Source of the DNA: JANMOK01 sp031415055
Lineage (GTDB): Bacteria; Pseudomonadota; Alphaproteobacteria; Rhodobacterales; Rhodobacteraceae
Length of the DNA stretch: 64,000 nucleotides
Reading direction: 5' to 3'
Assembly: GCA_031415055.1 (NCBI GenBank)
Contig: JANOQZ010000021.1
Span: 124,001 to 188,000, forward strand
Part shown: one piece after another, positions 1 to 9,235 of the stretch
Layout of the letters: every line of letters begins with the position of its first letter
How positions within the stretch are numbered: position 1 is the stretch's first letter
The notes under the pieces: generated by a model
The model's database searches: none
What the model was told of the DNA's origin: nothing
Seen by the model: the letters and a program-made list of their open reading frames with translations, nothing else
Program-made: the position numbers and the translations under genes

Positions 1-1
1 T

Positions 2-1063
2 ATTCCGCAAGATTATTCAGTTAACGAAGAAACTTTTGCTGTCAAACACAGCAATGGAACCGGCCCTTTCATTTTAGAAAGCCGCGTGGTCGACGAACTG
101 ACAGTGCTGAACGCCAACCCAAATTGGTGGGGCAAAGCCGTCAGACCGGGCAATATCGACCGGCTTGAATATCGACCGATCAAGAATTCAGCGACGCGCG
201 TGGCGGCGTTGTTGGCGGGCGAGGTGGACTTTGTGCTCGACCCGCCTTTGCAAGATCTCAATCGGATTGATGCAACTGAGAGTCTGTCTGTGCAGACGGT
301 TCCGCAAATTCGTACGATTTTCTTTGGTATGGATATGGCGAGCGCCGAGTTGCGCAGTTCTGACGTCAAAGGTCGCAACCCATTTGCAGATTTGCGCGTG
401 CGGCAAGCGATGAATTTGGCGCTCGATCGCGAAGCGATAAAAGCCATTATTATGGATGGGATGAGCTTCACTGCCGGAATCGTGACGTCTCCAGGGGTGC
501 ACGGCTACACTGCTGAATTGGATAGCAACGAACCGTTTGGCCTCGAAAAGGCCAAGACGCTGCTCGCGGAAGCTGGATACCCAACTGGCTTCTCGGTTCG
601 CCTAGATTGCCCGAATGACCGCTACATCAATGATGCAGCAATCTGCGAAGCTGCGGTTGCCATGTACGCCAAGATTGGCGTGAACATTAGTCTGGAAGCG
701 GTTTCCAAAGCACTGCACTTCCCAAAAGTGCAAGACAAACAGACAGATTTTTACCTGCTCGGTTGGGGCGTTCCAACTTTGGACAGTCTTTATGCTTTTC
801 AATATTTACTCGAAGGCAGCGGCTCTTGGAACGCGACCGGCTACAACAATGATCGTGTGAATGAGATAACGTCGCTGATATCCACTGAAGTCGACCAAAT
901 GAAGCGCGACACCCTCATCGCTGAAGCTTGGGCCATTGTAAAAGCCGAAGCCCCCTATATTCCGATTCATCATCAGGTGCTGGCTTGGGCGATGTCTGAC
1001 CGGCTCACTTTCCCGATTGCAGCCGACGACATCCCGCGATTTGCTTATGCTGAATTGCACTAA
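2..1063 (+). CDS. ABC transporter substrate-binding protein, family 5 (5' partial)
   Basis: Periplasmic solute-binding protein of an oligopeptide/dipeptide/nickel-type (SBP_bac_5) importer. The reading frame is open from base 2, so the N-terminus and any signal peptide lie upstream of the window. The first visible residues include the family hallmark GTGPF (about residues 18-22 of the visible part). Further on are the usual FADLRVRQAMNLALDR block and a C-terminal APYIPIHHQ segment. It is followed after 57 bp by two permeases and a double ATPase, which form the rest of the importer. The substrate cannot be read from the sequence; short peptides are the default for the family. Confidence 0.9.
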   Translation: MPQDYSVNEETFAVKHSNGTGPFILESRVVDELTVLNANPNWWGKAVRPGNIDRLEYRPIKNSATRVAALLAGEVDFVLDPPLQDLNRIDATESLSVQTVPQIRTIFFGMDMASAELRSSDVKGRNPFADLRVRQAMNLALDREAIKAIIMDGMSFTAGIVTSPGVHGYTAELDSNEPFGLEKAKTLLAEAGYPTGFSVRLDCPNDRYINDAAICEAAVAMYAKIGVNISLEAVSKALHFPKVQDKQTDFYLLGWGVPTLDSLYAFQYLLEGSGSWNATGYNNDRVNEITSLISTEVDQMKRDTLIAEAWAIVKAEAPYIPIHHQVLAWAMSDRLTFPIAADDIPRFAYAELH

Positions 1064-1120
1064 GTTTCAAACATCGGTTGGCCTGAAAGCTTTCGGGCCA
1101 CTTTTCGAAAACGTACGATA

Positions 1121-2083
1121 ATGGTCGGCGCGGTTTTGCGACGTCTATTGCAATCGACACTCGTTCTGCTCGTAGTTTCATTCATTTCATTTTTGGTTTT
1201 TCGATTCGTTGGCGATCCAGTTACCGGCCTTTTGGGACAGGATTCTTCGCAAGCCGATCGCCTCAGTATACGCCGCGCGCTGGGACTGGATGACAACTTT
1301 GCCGTTCAATTCGCGCGTTTTGTTGATCACGGCATCCACGGCGATTTCGGTCTGTCCTATCGCCTGCAAGAGCCAGTGTTGCCGTTAGTTTTGTCTCGCT
1401 TACCTGCAACCCTCGAACTCGTTTTATTGTCGGCGGTCATTGCCATAGTGTTAGGCTTTGCAATCGGTTGCTATTGCGCAGCTCATCCCAACCGTGTCTC
1501 TGCGAAACTCGTGTTGGCTGCATCCTTGATCGGCATCAGTTTGCCAACATTTGTGTTGGGTCTCGCTTTGATTTACATATTTTCCGTTGAATTGCGCTGG
1601 CTTCCGTCTTCAGGTCGTTCAGTCACGGAATTTGCGGGTTACAAGACTTCCCTTCTCAGCAGCAGTGGCTGGCGCTCAATTATATTACCGGCTTTCGCAC
1701 TCGCACTTTTTCAAATTTCGACGATTTCGCGCCTTGTTCGAAGCGAAATGCTTTCGGTGATGCAAAGCGAATATATACGATTTGCCCGGGCGCGCGGACT
1801 TTCGGAAAGCAGAATTTTTGTCAATGCACTGCGAAATATACTGGTGCCCACGATCAACATCGTGGCCGTCAACATCGGTGGATTAATCGCGTATTCGGTT
1901 GTAACCGAGACAATTTTTCAGTGGCCGGGAATGGGGTTCTTATTCATTCAGTCGGTAGATTTCGCTGACATTCCAGTTCTGTCGACCTACTTGGTCTTGA
2001 TTTCCTGCATTTTTCTTTTGCTCAATCTTGTTGCAGATTTACTGAGTATGATCATTGATCCGCGCCTGCGACTGGTGCGGTGA
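1121..2083 (+). CDS. ABC transporter permease, DppB/OppB type
   Basis: Inner-membrane permease of 320 aa for the peptide-type importer. It has an N-terminal transmembrane helix (about residues 9-30), a periplasmic stretch, then five more hydrophobic segments. The BPD_transp_1 cytoplasmic loop that contacts the ATPase is visible around FARARGLSESRIFVNALRN (about residue 225-245). The start is an ATG 57 bp after the binding-protein gene, and its end overlaps the next permease by 4 bp (ATGA), so the two are translationally coupled. Confidence 0.93.
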   Translation: MVGAVLRRLLQSTLVLLVVSFISFLVFRFVGDPVTGLLGQDSSQADRLSIRRALGLDDNFAVQFARFVDHGIHGDFGLSYRLQEPVLPLVLSRLPATLELVLLSAVIAIVLGFAIGCYCAAHPNRVSAKLVLAASLIGISLPTFVLGLALIYIFSVELRWLPSSGRSVTEFAGYKTSLLSSSGWRSIILPAFALALFQISTISRLVRSEMLSVMQSEYIRFARARGLSESRIFVNALRNILVPTINIVAVNIGGLIAYSVVTETIFQWPGMGFLFIQSVDFADIPVLSTYLVLISCIFLLLNLVADLLSMIIDPRLRLVR

Positions 2084-2961
2084 GAATGAAAACCCTGACG
2101 CCAAGATTGGGTTCTGGAATTAGTATGGCCATACTTACTGTCTTCGTTTGCCTGGCATTATTCGTACCGCTCCTGCCCATCCCCGACCCATTTGACCAGT
2201 CTACAATTTCACTGTGGGATGGGAAAAAACCACCAGTTTGGTTTGCCGGCGGTTCAGCACCATTCTGGCTGGGCACTGATCCACAAGGACGCGATATGTT
2301 ATCCGCTATACTTTATGGCGCACGATCATCACTATTAATCGCAACTTTTGCGGTGTCCGTTGGACTGTTGATAGGCTGCACTTTGGGTCTGTTGGCCGGA
2401 TTTTCTGGCGGTTGGACAGACGCAATTATTTCAAGGATCATAGACATCCAATTGACGTTCCCGGCGATCCTTCTAGCCATGCTTTTCAACGGAATTGCGC
2501 GCGCCGCTTTGCCACAGCAACAGCGCGATGCCTATGCATTCTGGATTGTCGTCGCCGCTATTGGCCTGACTGACTGGCCGCAATTCGCGCGTGCCGTGCG
2601 AAGCTCTACGATGGTTGTTCGAAAATTAGACTATATCGACGCGGCAATCTTGCTGGGCTTACCGGCCCGCACCATTTTGTTTCGCCATGTCCTGCCAAAT
2701 ATCATTGGCCCGATTCTAGTTGTCGGAACCATCGCCTTTGCGCTCGCGATTTCGGCAGAAGCAACCCTGTCGTTCCTTGGTCATGGCATGCCAAAGACCT
2801 CGCCTTCGCTTGGCACGCTGGTACGCAGCGGTAACGAGTTTTTGTATTCGGGCCTTTGGTGGATCATTTTGTTTCCAGCATTATATCTAGTGACGCTGCT
2901 TCTCTGCCTCCACGTCATTTCCGATAGGTTACACGATATATTTGAGCCTAGGCACGCATGA
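2080..2961 (+). CDS. ABC transporter permease, DppC/OppC type
   Basis: Second permease subunit of the importer, 293 aa. It has an N-terminal membrane helix, the typical LGTDPQGRDMLSAILYGARSSL segment (about residues 64-85), and an EAA-like loop with IDAAILLGLPARTILFRHVLPN near residue 187-208. It starts in a 4-bp overlap with the upstream permease and ends in a 4-bp overlap with the ATPase gene, as expected for a stoichiometric operon. Confidence 0.93.
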   Translation: MRMKTLTPRLGSGISMAILTVFVCLALFVPLLPIPDPFDQSTISLWDGKKPPVWFAGGSAPFWLGTDPQGRDMLSAILYGARSSLLIATFAVSVGLLIGCTLGLLAGFSGGWTDAIISRIIDIQLTFPAILLAMLFNGIARAALPQQQRDAYAFWIVVAAIGLTDWPQFARAVRSSTMVVRKLDYIDAAILLGLPARTILFRHVLPNIIGPILVVGTIAFALAISAEATLSFLGHGMPKTSPSLGTLVRSGNEFLYSGLWWIILFPALYLVTLLLCLHVISDRLHDIFEPRHA

Positions 2962-4418
2962 CACTTCTTGAAATTCGAGATCTTTCGGTCGATTTGCCTG
3001 ACCAAACATCGCGACCGAAAATTCTTGATTCAGTTTCATTGCAAATTGAGAGAGGCGAGATTCTTGGGCTTGTCGGCGGATCAGGAGCCGGTAAGTCGAC
3101 ACTTGCTTCCGCAATAATTGGGCTGCTCGCACCGCCGACCCAAGTTTCCGAAGGCGCGATTATTTTCAACGGCGTTGATTTGCTGTCACTTTCTAAGGCG
3201 GCATTCCAAAATCTGCGAGGTCGGTCAATCGCCTCGATTTTTCAAGACCCACAAGCTTCAATGAACCCGGTGATATCAGTTGGTGAACAACTGCGCGAAA
3301 CCATAATTCATGCGACCGGCTTACGCGGCCAAGCAGCGACCAGTAAAGCTTATGAAATGCTCGAACTTGTTCGCCTTGATGCCGGAACGTCAATGCTTTC
3401 GGCGTTTCCGCATCAATTGTCAGGTGGGATGCTGCAACGCATCATTTTGGCAATGGCATTTGCCGGTAAGCCAGAGTTGCTCATTGCTGACGAGCCGACC
3501 AGCGCATTAGATGCGCCACTTCGCGCCGAAATTCTTGGGCTTGTGCGGAAATTGGCCAACGAAATTGGAACCGGAGTCCTACTCATAAGCCACGATACAA
3601 AATCACTGAACACCCATGCTGACCGAATGTCTTGTTTGGAAAACGGCAAAGTCAATGCGAAGGATCTAGCATCCCTTCAATCCGTCGCTGCTGTGGTGAA
3701 ACATCGAATTGTCAGCGGCACTGCTCCGATCATTACATTAAAAAATGTTAACAAATCGTTCCGTGAGAACAGCCATTTTTTTGGGCGAAAACGCAAAAAA
3801 CCGATTCTGACAAAAATCAATCTCACAATTTATAGGGGCGAAACTCTGGGGATAGTTGGCCCAAGCGGATCGGGTAAATCGACTTTGGCCAAGATCATTG
3901 CGGGTCTGGTCAAACCAGATTCCGGTGCAGTCACAATCGACCCGGGGAAAGCCCCGCATCAAAAAGCTGATTATCGGTGCCAAATGATTTTCCAGCACCC
4001 ATTTGCGAGCCTCAATCCACGTGCACGCGTTTTCGGAATAATCGCTGAACCATTGCGCCACCTTGGTCTGGTGTCGGATGCAGAGACAACACGCCTGCGT
4101 GTCAATGATCTGCTCACCAGCGTGGGCTTGGAACCGGCTATGGCAACGCGCTATCCACACGAATTCTCAGGTGGCCAGCAACAGCGCATTGCCATCGCAC
4201 GTTCACTTGCCGCTGACCCAACGATTCTTTTGTGCGACGAACCGACAAGCTCTTTGGATTCTGCGACGCAGGACCTGATCCTCAACTTGCTTGAAGACTT
4301 GAGAAAGACACGTGATCTTTCAATGATACTTATCAGCCATGACCCAGCGTTGATTGAACGAATGGCAGATCGAGTTGCGGTGCTTTCAAACGGTCAGTTG
4401 AAGTTTGATAGCGGCTGA
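2958..4418 (+). CDS. ABC transporter ATP-binding protein, fused DppD-DppF type
   Basis: A single 486-aa protein carrying both ATPase domains that power the importer. Domain 1 has Walker A GGSGAGKS (residues 40-47), signature LSGGM (about 154) and Walker B LLIADEP (about 175). Domain 2 has Walker A GPSGSGKS near residue 300, signature FSGGQQQR near 404 and Walker B LLCDEP near 424. The fusion replaces the separate DppD and DppF proteins and is a common arrangement. The gene is coupled by ATGA to the upstream permease and ends 5 bp from the convergent hemC stop. Confidence 0.94.
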   Translation: MTLLEIRDLSVDLPDQTSRPKILDSVSLQIERGEILGLVGGSGAGKSTLASAIIGLLAPPTQVSEGAIIFNGVDLLSLSKAAFQNLRGRSIASIFQDPQASMNPVISVGEQLRETIIHATGLRGQAATSKAYEMLELVRLDAGTSMLSAFPHQLSGGMLQRIILAMAFAGKPELLIADEPTSALDAPLRAEILGLVRKLANEIGTGVLLISHDTKSLNTHADRMSCLENGKVNAKDLASLQSVAAVVKHRIVSGTAPIITLKNVNKSFRENSHFFGRKRKKPILTKINLTIYRGETLGIVGPSGSGKSTLAKIIAGLVKPDSGAVTIDPGKAPHQKADYRCQMIFQHPFASLNPRARVFGIIAEPLRHLGLVSDAETTRLRVNDLLTSVGLEPAMATRYPHEFSGGQQQRIAIARSLAADPTILLCDEPTSSLDSATQDLILNLLEDLRKTRDLSMILISHDPALIERMADRVAVLSNGQLKFDSG

Positions 4419-4423
4419 GAACT

Positions 4424-5362
4424 TCAACTAAAAAACCCATCGCCAGCACGACTGGCCAATACCTCTGCCACCTCTGCGCCCAATAGCTCTGCGTCATCAA
4501 CTGAACCGGCTATTTCGTAGGCATGGCTTTCCGAACCATCTGGACGGATAATTTCACCGCGAAACTGCAAACTATCGCCCAAAATTACCGCCAATCCAGC
4601 AATGGGTGTCTGGCACGAACCATCCAGTTTCTTAAGAAACGCACGTTCTGCCGCCACGCGACGCGCTGAAACAAGGTCGTTGATTGGTTCCAACAACGCT
4701 GCTGCAATTTCGTCGTCAAGGCGCTGCTCTATCGCAATTGCTCCCTGTGCGACGGCCGGCAGCATTTGCTTTGGTGAAATAGCAGAAAAGGGAACGTCAC
4801 TTAACTTTAAGCGAACTATTCCTGCCACCGCCAGAAATGTCGCCACTGCAACATTTTCGTTCAGCTTTTTCAAACGCGTTTGCACGTTGCCGCGAAACTC
4901 AACGATCTCCAAATCCGGCCTCAGGTGCAAGATTTGGGCGCTTCTGCGCAGGCTTGACGTACCCACCACAGCACCTATTGGCAGTGCGTCAAAACCACCG
5001 AATTGGTGGCTGACAAACGCATCGCGCACGTCTTCGCGCGGCAGCACGCAAGTAATTCCCAAACCCGCTGGTTGTTCGGTTGGCATATCTTTTAGCGAGT
5101 GGACGGCAATGTCGATTGTTTTCGCAAGCAACGCGTCTTCAATTTCCTTGGTAAACAATCCTTTGCCACCGATTTGCGAAAGTGGACGGTCTTGAACTAT
5201 GTCTCCACTGGTACGAATAACGACAATCTTCACCGAGCCGGGTTCCAGCGCATGAGCCGCCGTTAACCGTTCGCATGCCTCTCGTGCCTGTGCCAGAGCC
5301 AGCGGAGAGCCGCGGGAGCCTATCCGCAAAGGACGTTCGGGGTTAGGAAATCCATTTTTCAT
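4424..5362 (-). CDS. hemC: hydroxymethylbilane synthase (porphobilinogen deaminase)
   Basis: Cytosolic enzyme joining four porphobilinogen molecules into hydroxymethylbilane in haem/bacteriochlorophyll precursor synthesis. The start chosen gives 312 aa beginning just before the conserved LRIGSRGSPLALAQA block. The frame stays open for 49 more codons upstream to 5509, but that extension runs into the hemE promoter and coding start and is not family-like. The dipyrromethane-cofactor cysteine sits in LDGSCQTPIA near residue 248. Conserved HSLKDMPTE and FRGNVQTRLKKL segments are present. It is divergent from hemE across about 97 bp. Confidence 0.95.
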   Translation of the reverse strand: MKNGFPNPERPLRIGSRGSPLALAQAREACERLTAAHALEPGSVKIVVIRTSGDIVQDRPLSQIGGKGLFTKEIEDALLAKTIDIAVHSLKDMPTEQPAGLGITCVLPREDVRDAFVSHQFGGFDALPIGAVVGTSSLRRSAQILHLRPDLEIVEFRGNVQTRLKKLNENVAVATFLAVAGIVRLKLSDVPFSAISPKQMLPAVAQGAIAIEQRLDDEIAAALLEPINDLVSARRVAAERAFLKKLDGSCQTPIAGLAVILGDSLQFRGEIIRPDGSESHAYEIAGSVDDAELLGAEVAEVLASRAGDGFFS

Positions 5363-5459
5363 GAGCGCAACCGTATCTAAGGGGCCAAAGTGCCGCAAGC
5401 GTGACCCTTTCGCCGACTGCGTAGCAACCCTATGATCTTGCAATGGGTTCAGGGGTAAA

Positions 5460-6488
5460 ATGACCGATAAATTGTTGCTTCGCGCGCTGAATGGCGAGAC
5501 TTTGCCCATTCCGCCGGTTTGGTTGATGCGCCAAGCTGGGCGATATTTGCCCGAGTATCAGCAAATTCGTGAAAAAGCCGGGTCGTTCCTCAACCTGTGT
5601 TACAACCCCGAATTGGCGGCAGAGGTCACTCTTCAACCAATTCGCCGATTTGGTTTTGATGCCGCTATATTATTCGCTGACATCCTTCTCATCCCGCAAG
5701 CTTTAGGCGTCGAAGTCAGTTTTACGACGGGTGAAGGGCCAATTCTTTCGAAAATCAGCAATGCCGCAGACTTGGCCGCTCTAAGACCCGCCAATTATAT
5801 CCATCAGACACTTGCGCCAATTTACGACACGATTCGCATTTTGAATGAGGCGCTTCCCTCTGAGACCACACTGATCGGCTTCGCTGGAGCACCTTGGACC
5901 GTTGCCAGTTACATGATCGCCGGACGTGGCACACCGGACCAAGCTCCTGCCCACGCAATGCTGCGCCGCGACCCAGACACATTCTTCAGACTTCTCGATA
6001 TTTTGTCCGACGCCACCGCAAATTACCTTTGCGCGCAAATCGATGCCGGTGCCGAAGTCGTCAAATTATTTGACTCTTGGGCAGGTTCAGTTGCGGACGC
6101 AGACTTTGAAAAAGTTTGCATTCGCCCAACGCAACAAATCGTGACCAAGATTCGCGAAAAATATCCCAATGTTCCAATCATTGGATTTCCGCGCGGTTGC
6201 GGCGAAAATTACTTGCGCTATGCCAAGGCCACTGCTGTGCAGGGCCTTGCCCTTGACACAAATGTTGACCAGCATTGGGCAGTGCATTCCCTGCGTCCAC
6301 TGGCATGCCTACAAGGTAATCTTGACCCATGTTTGCTTGAAACCGGAGGAGCACAACTATTTGATAAAACTCAGGAAATTTGCGAGGCTTTCTCGGGCGG
6401 ACCGCATATATTCAACCTTGGCCACGGTATCACGCCGATGGCTTCGCCAGCAAATGTTGATTTGCTCTTGAAAGCCGTTCGTGGCTAA
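5460..6488 (+). CDS. hemE: uroporphyrinogen decarboxylase
   Basis: Decarboxylates the four acetate side chains of uroporphyrinogen III to coproporphyrinogen III. The 342-aa protein has the family N-terminal signature PVWLMRQAGRYLPEY (about residues 20-34), the active-site Asp in AAILFADILLIPQALG (about 69-84), and GFAGAPWTVASYMI near 143-156. Family length is about 340-355, so it is complete. The ATG at 5460 is preceded by AGGGGTAAA. It shares an intergenic region with divergent hemC, which suggests joint control of the pathway. Confidence 0.96.
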   Translation: MTDKLLLRALNGETLPIPPVWLMRQAGRYLPEYQQIREKAGSFLNLCYNPELAAEVTLQPIRRFGFDAAILFADILLIPQALGVEVSFTTGEGPILSKISNAADLAALRPANYIHQTLAPIYDTIRILNEALPSETTLIGFAGAPWTVASYMIAGRGTPDQAPAHAMLRRDPDTFFRLLDILSDATANYLCAQIDAGAEVVKLFDSWAGSVADADFEKVCIRPTQQIVTKIREKYPNVPIIGFPRGCGENYLRYAKATAVQGLALDTNVDQHWAVHSLRPLACLQGNLDPCLLETGGAQLFDKTQEICEAFSGGPHIFNLGHGITPMASPANVDLLLKAVRG

Positions 6489-6494
6489 ATTGCC

Positions 6495-6520
6495 AAATCC
6501 TTGCAGAATGTGAGGATTTT
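6495..6520 (+). terminator. possible weak intrinsic terminator after hemE
   Basis: A 7-bp perfect inverted repeat AAATCCT / AGGATTT (6495-6501 and 6513-6519) with an 11-nt loop lies 7 bp past the hemE stop. Only four T residues follow the stem start of the 3' arm, so termination is plausible but not strong. The remaining 200 bp up to 6718 show no gene; a longer-range 7-bp repeat (6591-6597 / 6623-6629) is the only other structure seen. Confidence 0.4.
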
Positions 6521-6718
6521 CACACTGCTTCGAATTGCACACTGGAACATTCTTTTGCAGCAAACTAACAAGACGCAACAAGATTTTATTGCCACTCTAG
6601 CTGTCTTGCCTCAATTTTGCCGGAGTGGCATCCGAGATTGCCGAAAGTGCCAATCGTTGGGGCGAACCAAAAAGGTGGTCAGCGGGGAAACCTAGGTTTT
6701 CCTGCAGTATTTTTATGA

Positions 6719-7591
6719 GTGGGAATGGCGAACACATTAAAAATATATTCTGAGTTTTTTGGCCTTGATGAGCGTCCGTTCACCTTGTTGCCGGATCCCG
6801 ACTATTTGTATTGGTCCGACAATCACAAGCGTGCGTATACGATGTTGGAATATGGCCTGTTGACCCATGCGCCTATAACATTAATCACAGGTGAAATTGG
6901 AGCAGGCAAGACCACGCTTATCCGCGAACTCCTGCGCACGATGCCTTTTGATATGACGGTTGGACTGGTATCCAATGCCCAAGGTGACCGTGGCGAACTC
7001 TTGCATTGGGTGCTAATGTCTCTCGATCAAAAGTTTGAGCACACGTCGACATACGTTCAGCTTTTCCATCAATTTCAAAGTTTTTTGATTTCCGAATATG
7101 CGGCAGGGCGGCGGACAATCATCATTTTTGACGAGGCGCAAAACCTGTCCGTCGAAGCGCTTGAAGAATTGCGCATGTATTCCAACATCAACGCCGATAA
7201 AGACGAGCTTTTGCAACTGGTCCTTGTTGGCCAGCCGCAGTTGATTGATCTGGTGAACCGTCCTGAATTGGTGCAATTTTGCCAACGCATAGTCGCCGAA
7301 TTCCATTTGCAGAATATGACAGGCCCCGAGGTCCACGAATATATTCGTCACCGCATGGAAGTCGCCGGTGCCAAGCGCCAAGTTTTTTCGACGGACGCTT
7401 GTGACCAAGTTTATGTAGCTTCTGGCGGTACACCGCGACTGGTCAACCAAATTTGCGATTTCGCTCTAGTATATGCTTATTCGTACGGCCGAAAAACTGT
7501 GGATGGAAAAATCATAGAACGGGTTGTTGCAGATCGTTCCAAATTTGGTGCCGGAGCACGCGGACGCCACCCCAACCGCCAAGAATCCTGA
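6719..7591 (+). CDS. GspA/ExeA-like AAA ATPase linked to polysaccharide export
   Basis: AAA-type ATPase of about 290 aa resembling the ATPases found with exopolysaccharide/XrtA-type loci and GspA of type II secretion. It starts with the family's YSEFFGLDERPFTLLPDPDYLY block. Walker A is TGEIGAGKTT near residue 58, Walker B IIIFDEAQN near 135, and sensor/arginine segments follow. The 5' end is either GTG 6719 or ATG 6725; the two differ by two residues. It lies directly upstream of a Wzz-type and a BY-kinase-type gene, which argues for a role in controlling polysaccharide assembly or export rather than protein secretion. Confidence 0.8.
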   Translation: MGMANTLKIYSEFFGLDERPFTLLPDPDYLYWSDNHKRAYTMLEYGLLTHAPITLITGEIGAGKTTLIRELLRTMPFDMTVGLVSNAQGDRGELLHWVLMSLDQKFEHTSTYVQLFHQFQSFLISEYAAGRRTIIIFDEAQNLSVEALEELRMYSNINADKDELLQLVLVGQPQLIDLVNRPELVQFCQRIVAEFHLQNMTGPEVHEYIRHRMEVAGAKRQVFSTDACDQVYVASGGTPRLVNQICDFALVYAYSYGRKTVDGKIIERVVADRSKFGAGARGRHPNRQES

Positions 7592-7618
7592 TGTTTCCGT
7601 CAATTATGGTATGCGTGA

Positions 7619-9196
7619 ATGAGCGACTTTGATCTCAAATACTTTTTTGCCATATTCAAGCGCTGGCTGCCTATTTTGTTGGTCATTTGGTCGCTGATTA
7701 CTGGGATTGCGGTTGCCGTCGCGCTGCTCTTGCCGCCGGTCTATCGATCCAGTGCAAGCATCTTGGTTGAATCCCAACAAATTTCCGAAGCGCTTGCGCG
7801 ATCGACCGTCGACATCAGCTCGTTGGAACAAATTCAGGTGCTGCAGCAACAATTGATGACCCGCGCCAATCTGTTGCAAATCGCCGACGACTTTGACATC
7901 TACAAGGCCGAACCGGGGCTCTCTCCGACAGAAATCGTTGACCGCATGACCAGATCAACATTTTTTGACAAAGCCCAATTTGGCAGTACTCGAAACAGCC
8001 CTGGTGCCATCATTTTTGACATATCATTCGAAGCAAATCAGGCCCAATTGGCGGCCGATGTCACCAATCAGCTTGCCACGTTAATACTGGAACAAAACGT
8101 TAGAATCCGCACTGGCAGGGCCAGCGAAACGATGCAGTTCTTTCAAAATTCGGTAAATGACCTCGGCGCACAACTGGCAAAATTGGAAGGCGAAATTCTC
8201 GACTTCAAGAATGCCAACGATGACGCTTTGCCCGATTCCCTAACCTTTCGCAGAGACCAGATAACCATATTGCAAGAACGGCTTCTTCAATTGGATCGCG
8301 ACGAAGTGGCTTTGCGAGAAGCAAAAGACTCACTCGACGCATCGCTTGAAACCAATGACGGTCAGACAGCCTTGTCAGCTCAGACAACGCCAAATCAACA
8401 GGCATTGGCGGCTCTGCGAAACGAAATGGCAGATCAAAGCGCGATTTACTCCGACACGAACCCAAAAATCATTGCTTTGAAATCACGAATAGCTTCGTTG
8501 GAGCGTTTGGTCCGCGATGAAGCCAGCACCACAGTCAGCATTTCGGGAACCACAACGCCTTCGACATTGGCCGGCCAGTTGGAACAAGTTATTTCGCGTC
8601 TGGCGACGGTACAACAACAGCGCGGCGGCATAAACGCGCAAATCGGCGAACTGGCGGATTCCATAAAGCGCACTCCCGCAAATGAAGTAAAATTGAACTC
8701 GCTCGAGCGCAGCTATGAGAACATTCGCATTCAATTTATCGATTCTCAAAAGAAGCTATCCGAGGCAGCGACAGGCGAACAGTTGGAACTGCGACAAAAA
8801 GGCGAACGCTTTGAAATGATCGAGCAACCTACAGTGCCTGACGGCCCAATAAAACCAAACCGACGATTGATTGCTGGAGGCGGGTCGGTCGTAGGTTTGA
8901 TTCTGGCAGGCTTCATCGCGCTGATGTTTGAGTTCATGAACAAAAGTATTCGTCGTCCCAACGAGTTGCTTAAGCAACTCGAGATCCAAACTTTTGCGAC
9001 GATTCCCTATATCGAAACGAAAGGTGAAATCGTCCGCGGCCGTTTGCTCACGACAAGCTGGATCATGGCCCTTGCGGGTGGAATCCCGGCCGCACTTTAC
9101 CTTTTTCATTATTACTACTCGCCCCTTGACCTGGTTTTCCAAAACCTAGCCGATAAAAGTGGACTTGCCGATCTTGTTGGTAAGATTTTTGGATGA
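7619..9196 (+). CDS. Wzz/GumC-type polysaccharide chain-length determinant
   Basis: Inner-membrane polysaccharide co-polymerase of 525 aa that would set chain length or couple synthesis to export. A transmembrane helix near residues 16-38 is followed by the Wzz domain (PPVYRSSASILVES), long periplasmic coiled-coil segments (about 165-220 and 335-400) and a GNVR-like region ending in P-rich IEQPTVPDGPIKPNR. A C-terminal membrane segment lies near residue 422-440, with another hydrophobic stretch near 480. It sits 27 bp after the ATPase gene and 39 bp before the BY-kinase gene, its usual partner. Confidence 0.88.
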   Translation: MSDFDLKYFFAIFKRWLPILLVIWSLITGIAVAVALLLPPVYRSSASILVESQQISEALARSTVDISSLEQIQVLQQQLMTRANLLQIADDFDIYKAEPGLSPTEIVDRMTRSTFFDKAQFGSTRNSPGAIIFDISFEANQAQLAADVTNQLATLILEQNVRIRTGRASETMQFFQNSVNDLGAQLAKLEGEILDFKNANDDALPDSLTFRRDQITILQERLLQLDRDEVALREAKDSLDASLETNDGQTALSAQTTPNQQALAALRNEMADQSAIYSDTNPKIIALKSRIASLERLVRDEASTTVSISGTTTPSTLAGQLEQVISRLATVQQQRGGINAQIGELADSIKRTPANEVKLNSLERSYENIRIQFIDSQKKLSEAATGEQLELRQKGERFEMIEQPTVPDGPIKPNRRLIAGGGSVVGLILAGFIALMFEFMNKSIRRPNELLKQLEIQTFATIPYIETKGEIVRGRLLTTSWIMALAGGIPAALYLFHYYYSPLDLVFQNLADKSGLADLVGKIFG

Positions 9197-9235
9197 CATG
9201 GGGACGAGGCAGGCACCGGCAAATCGAGGATCAAA

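Noticed and set aside
5363..5509. 49-codon N-terminal extension of hemC
   Set aside because: It covers the hemC-hemE promoter region and enters hemE; the conserved hemC start lies just after ATG 5362.
6591..6629. GCCACTC / GAGTGGC inverted repeat upstream of the ATPase gene
   Set aside because: 7-bp arms with a 25-nt spacer are expected by chance at this scale and no other signal supports it.
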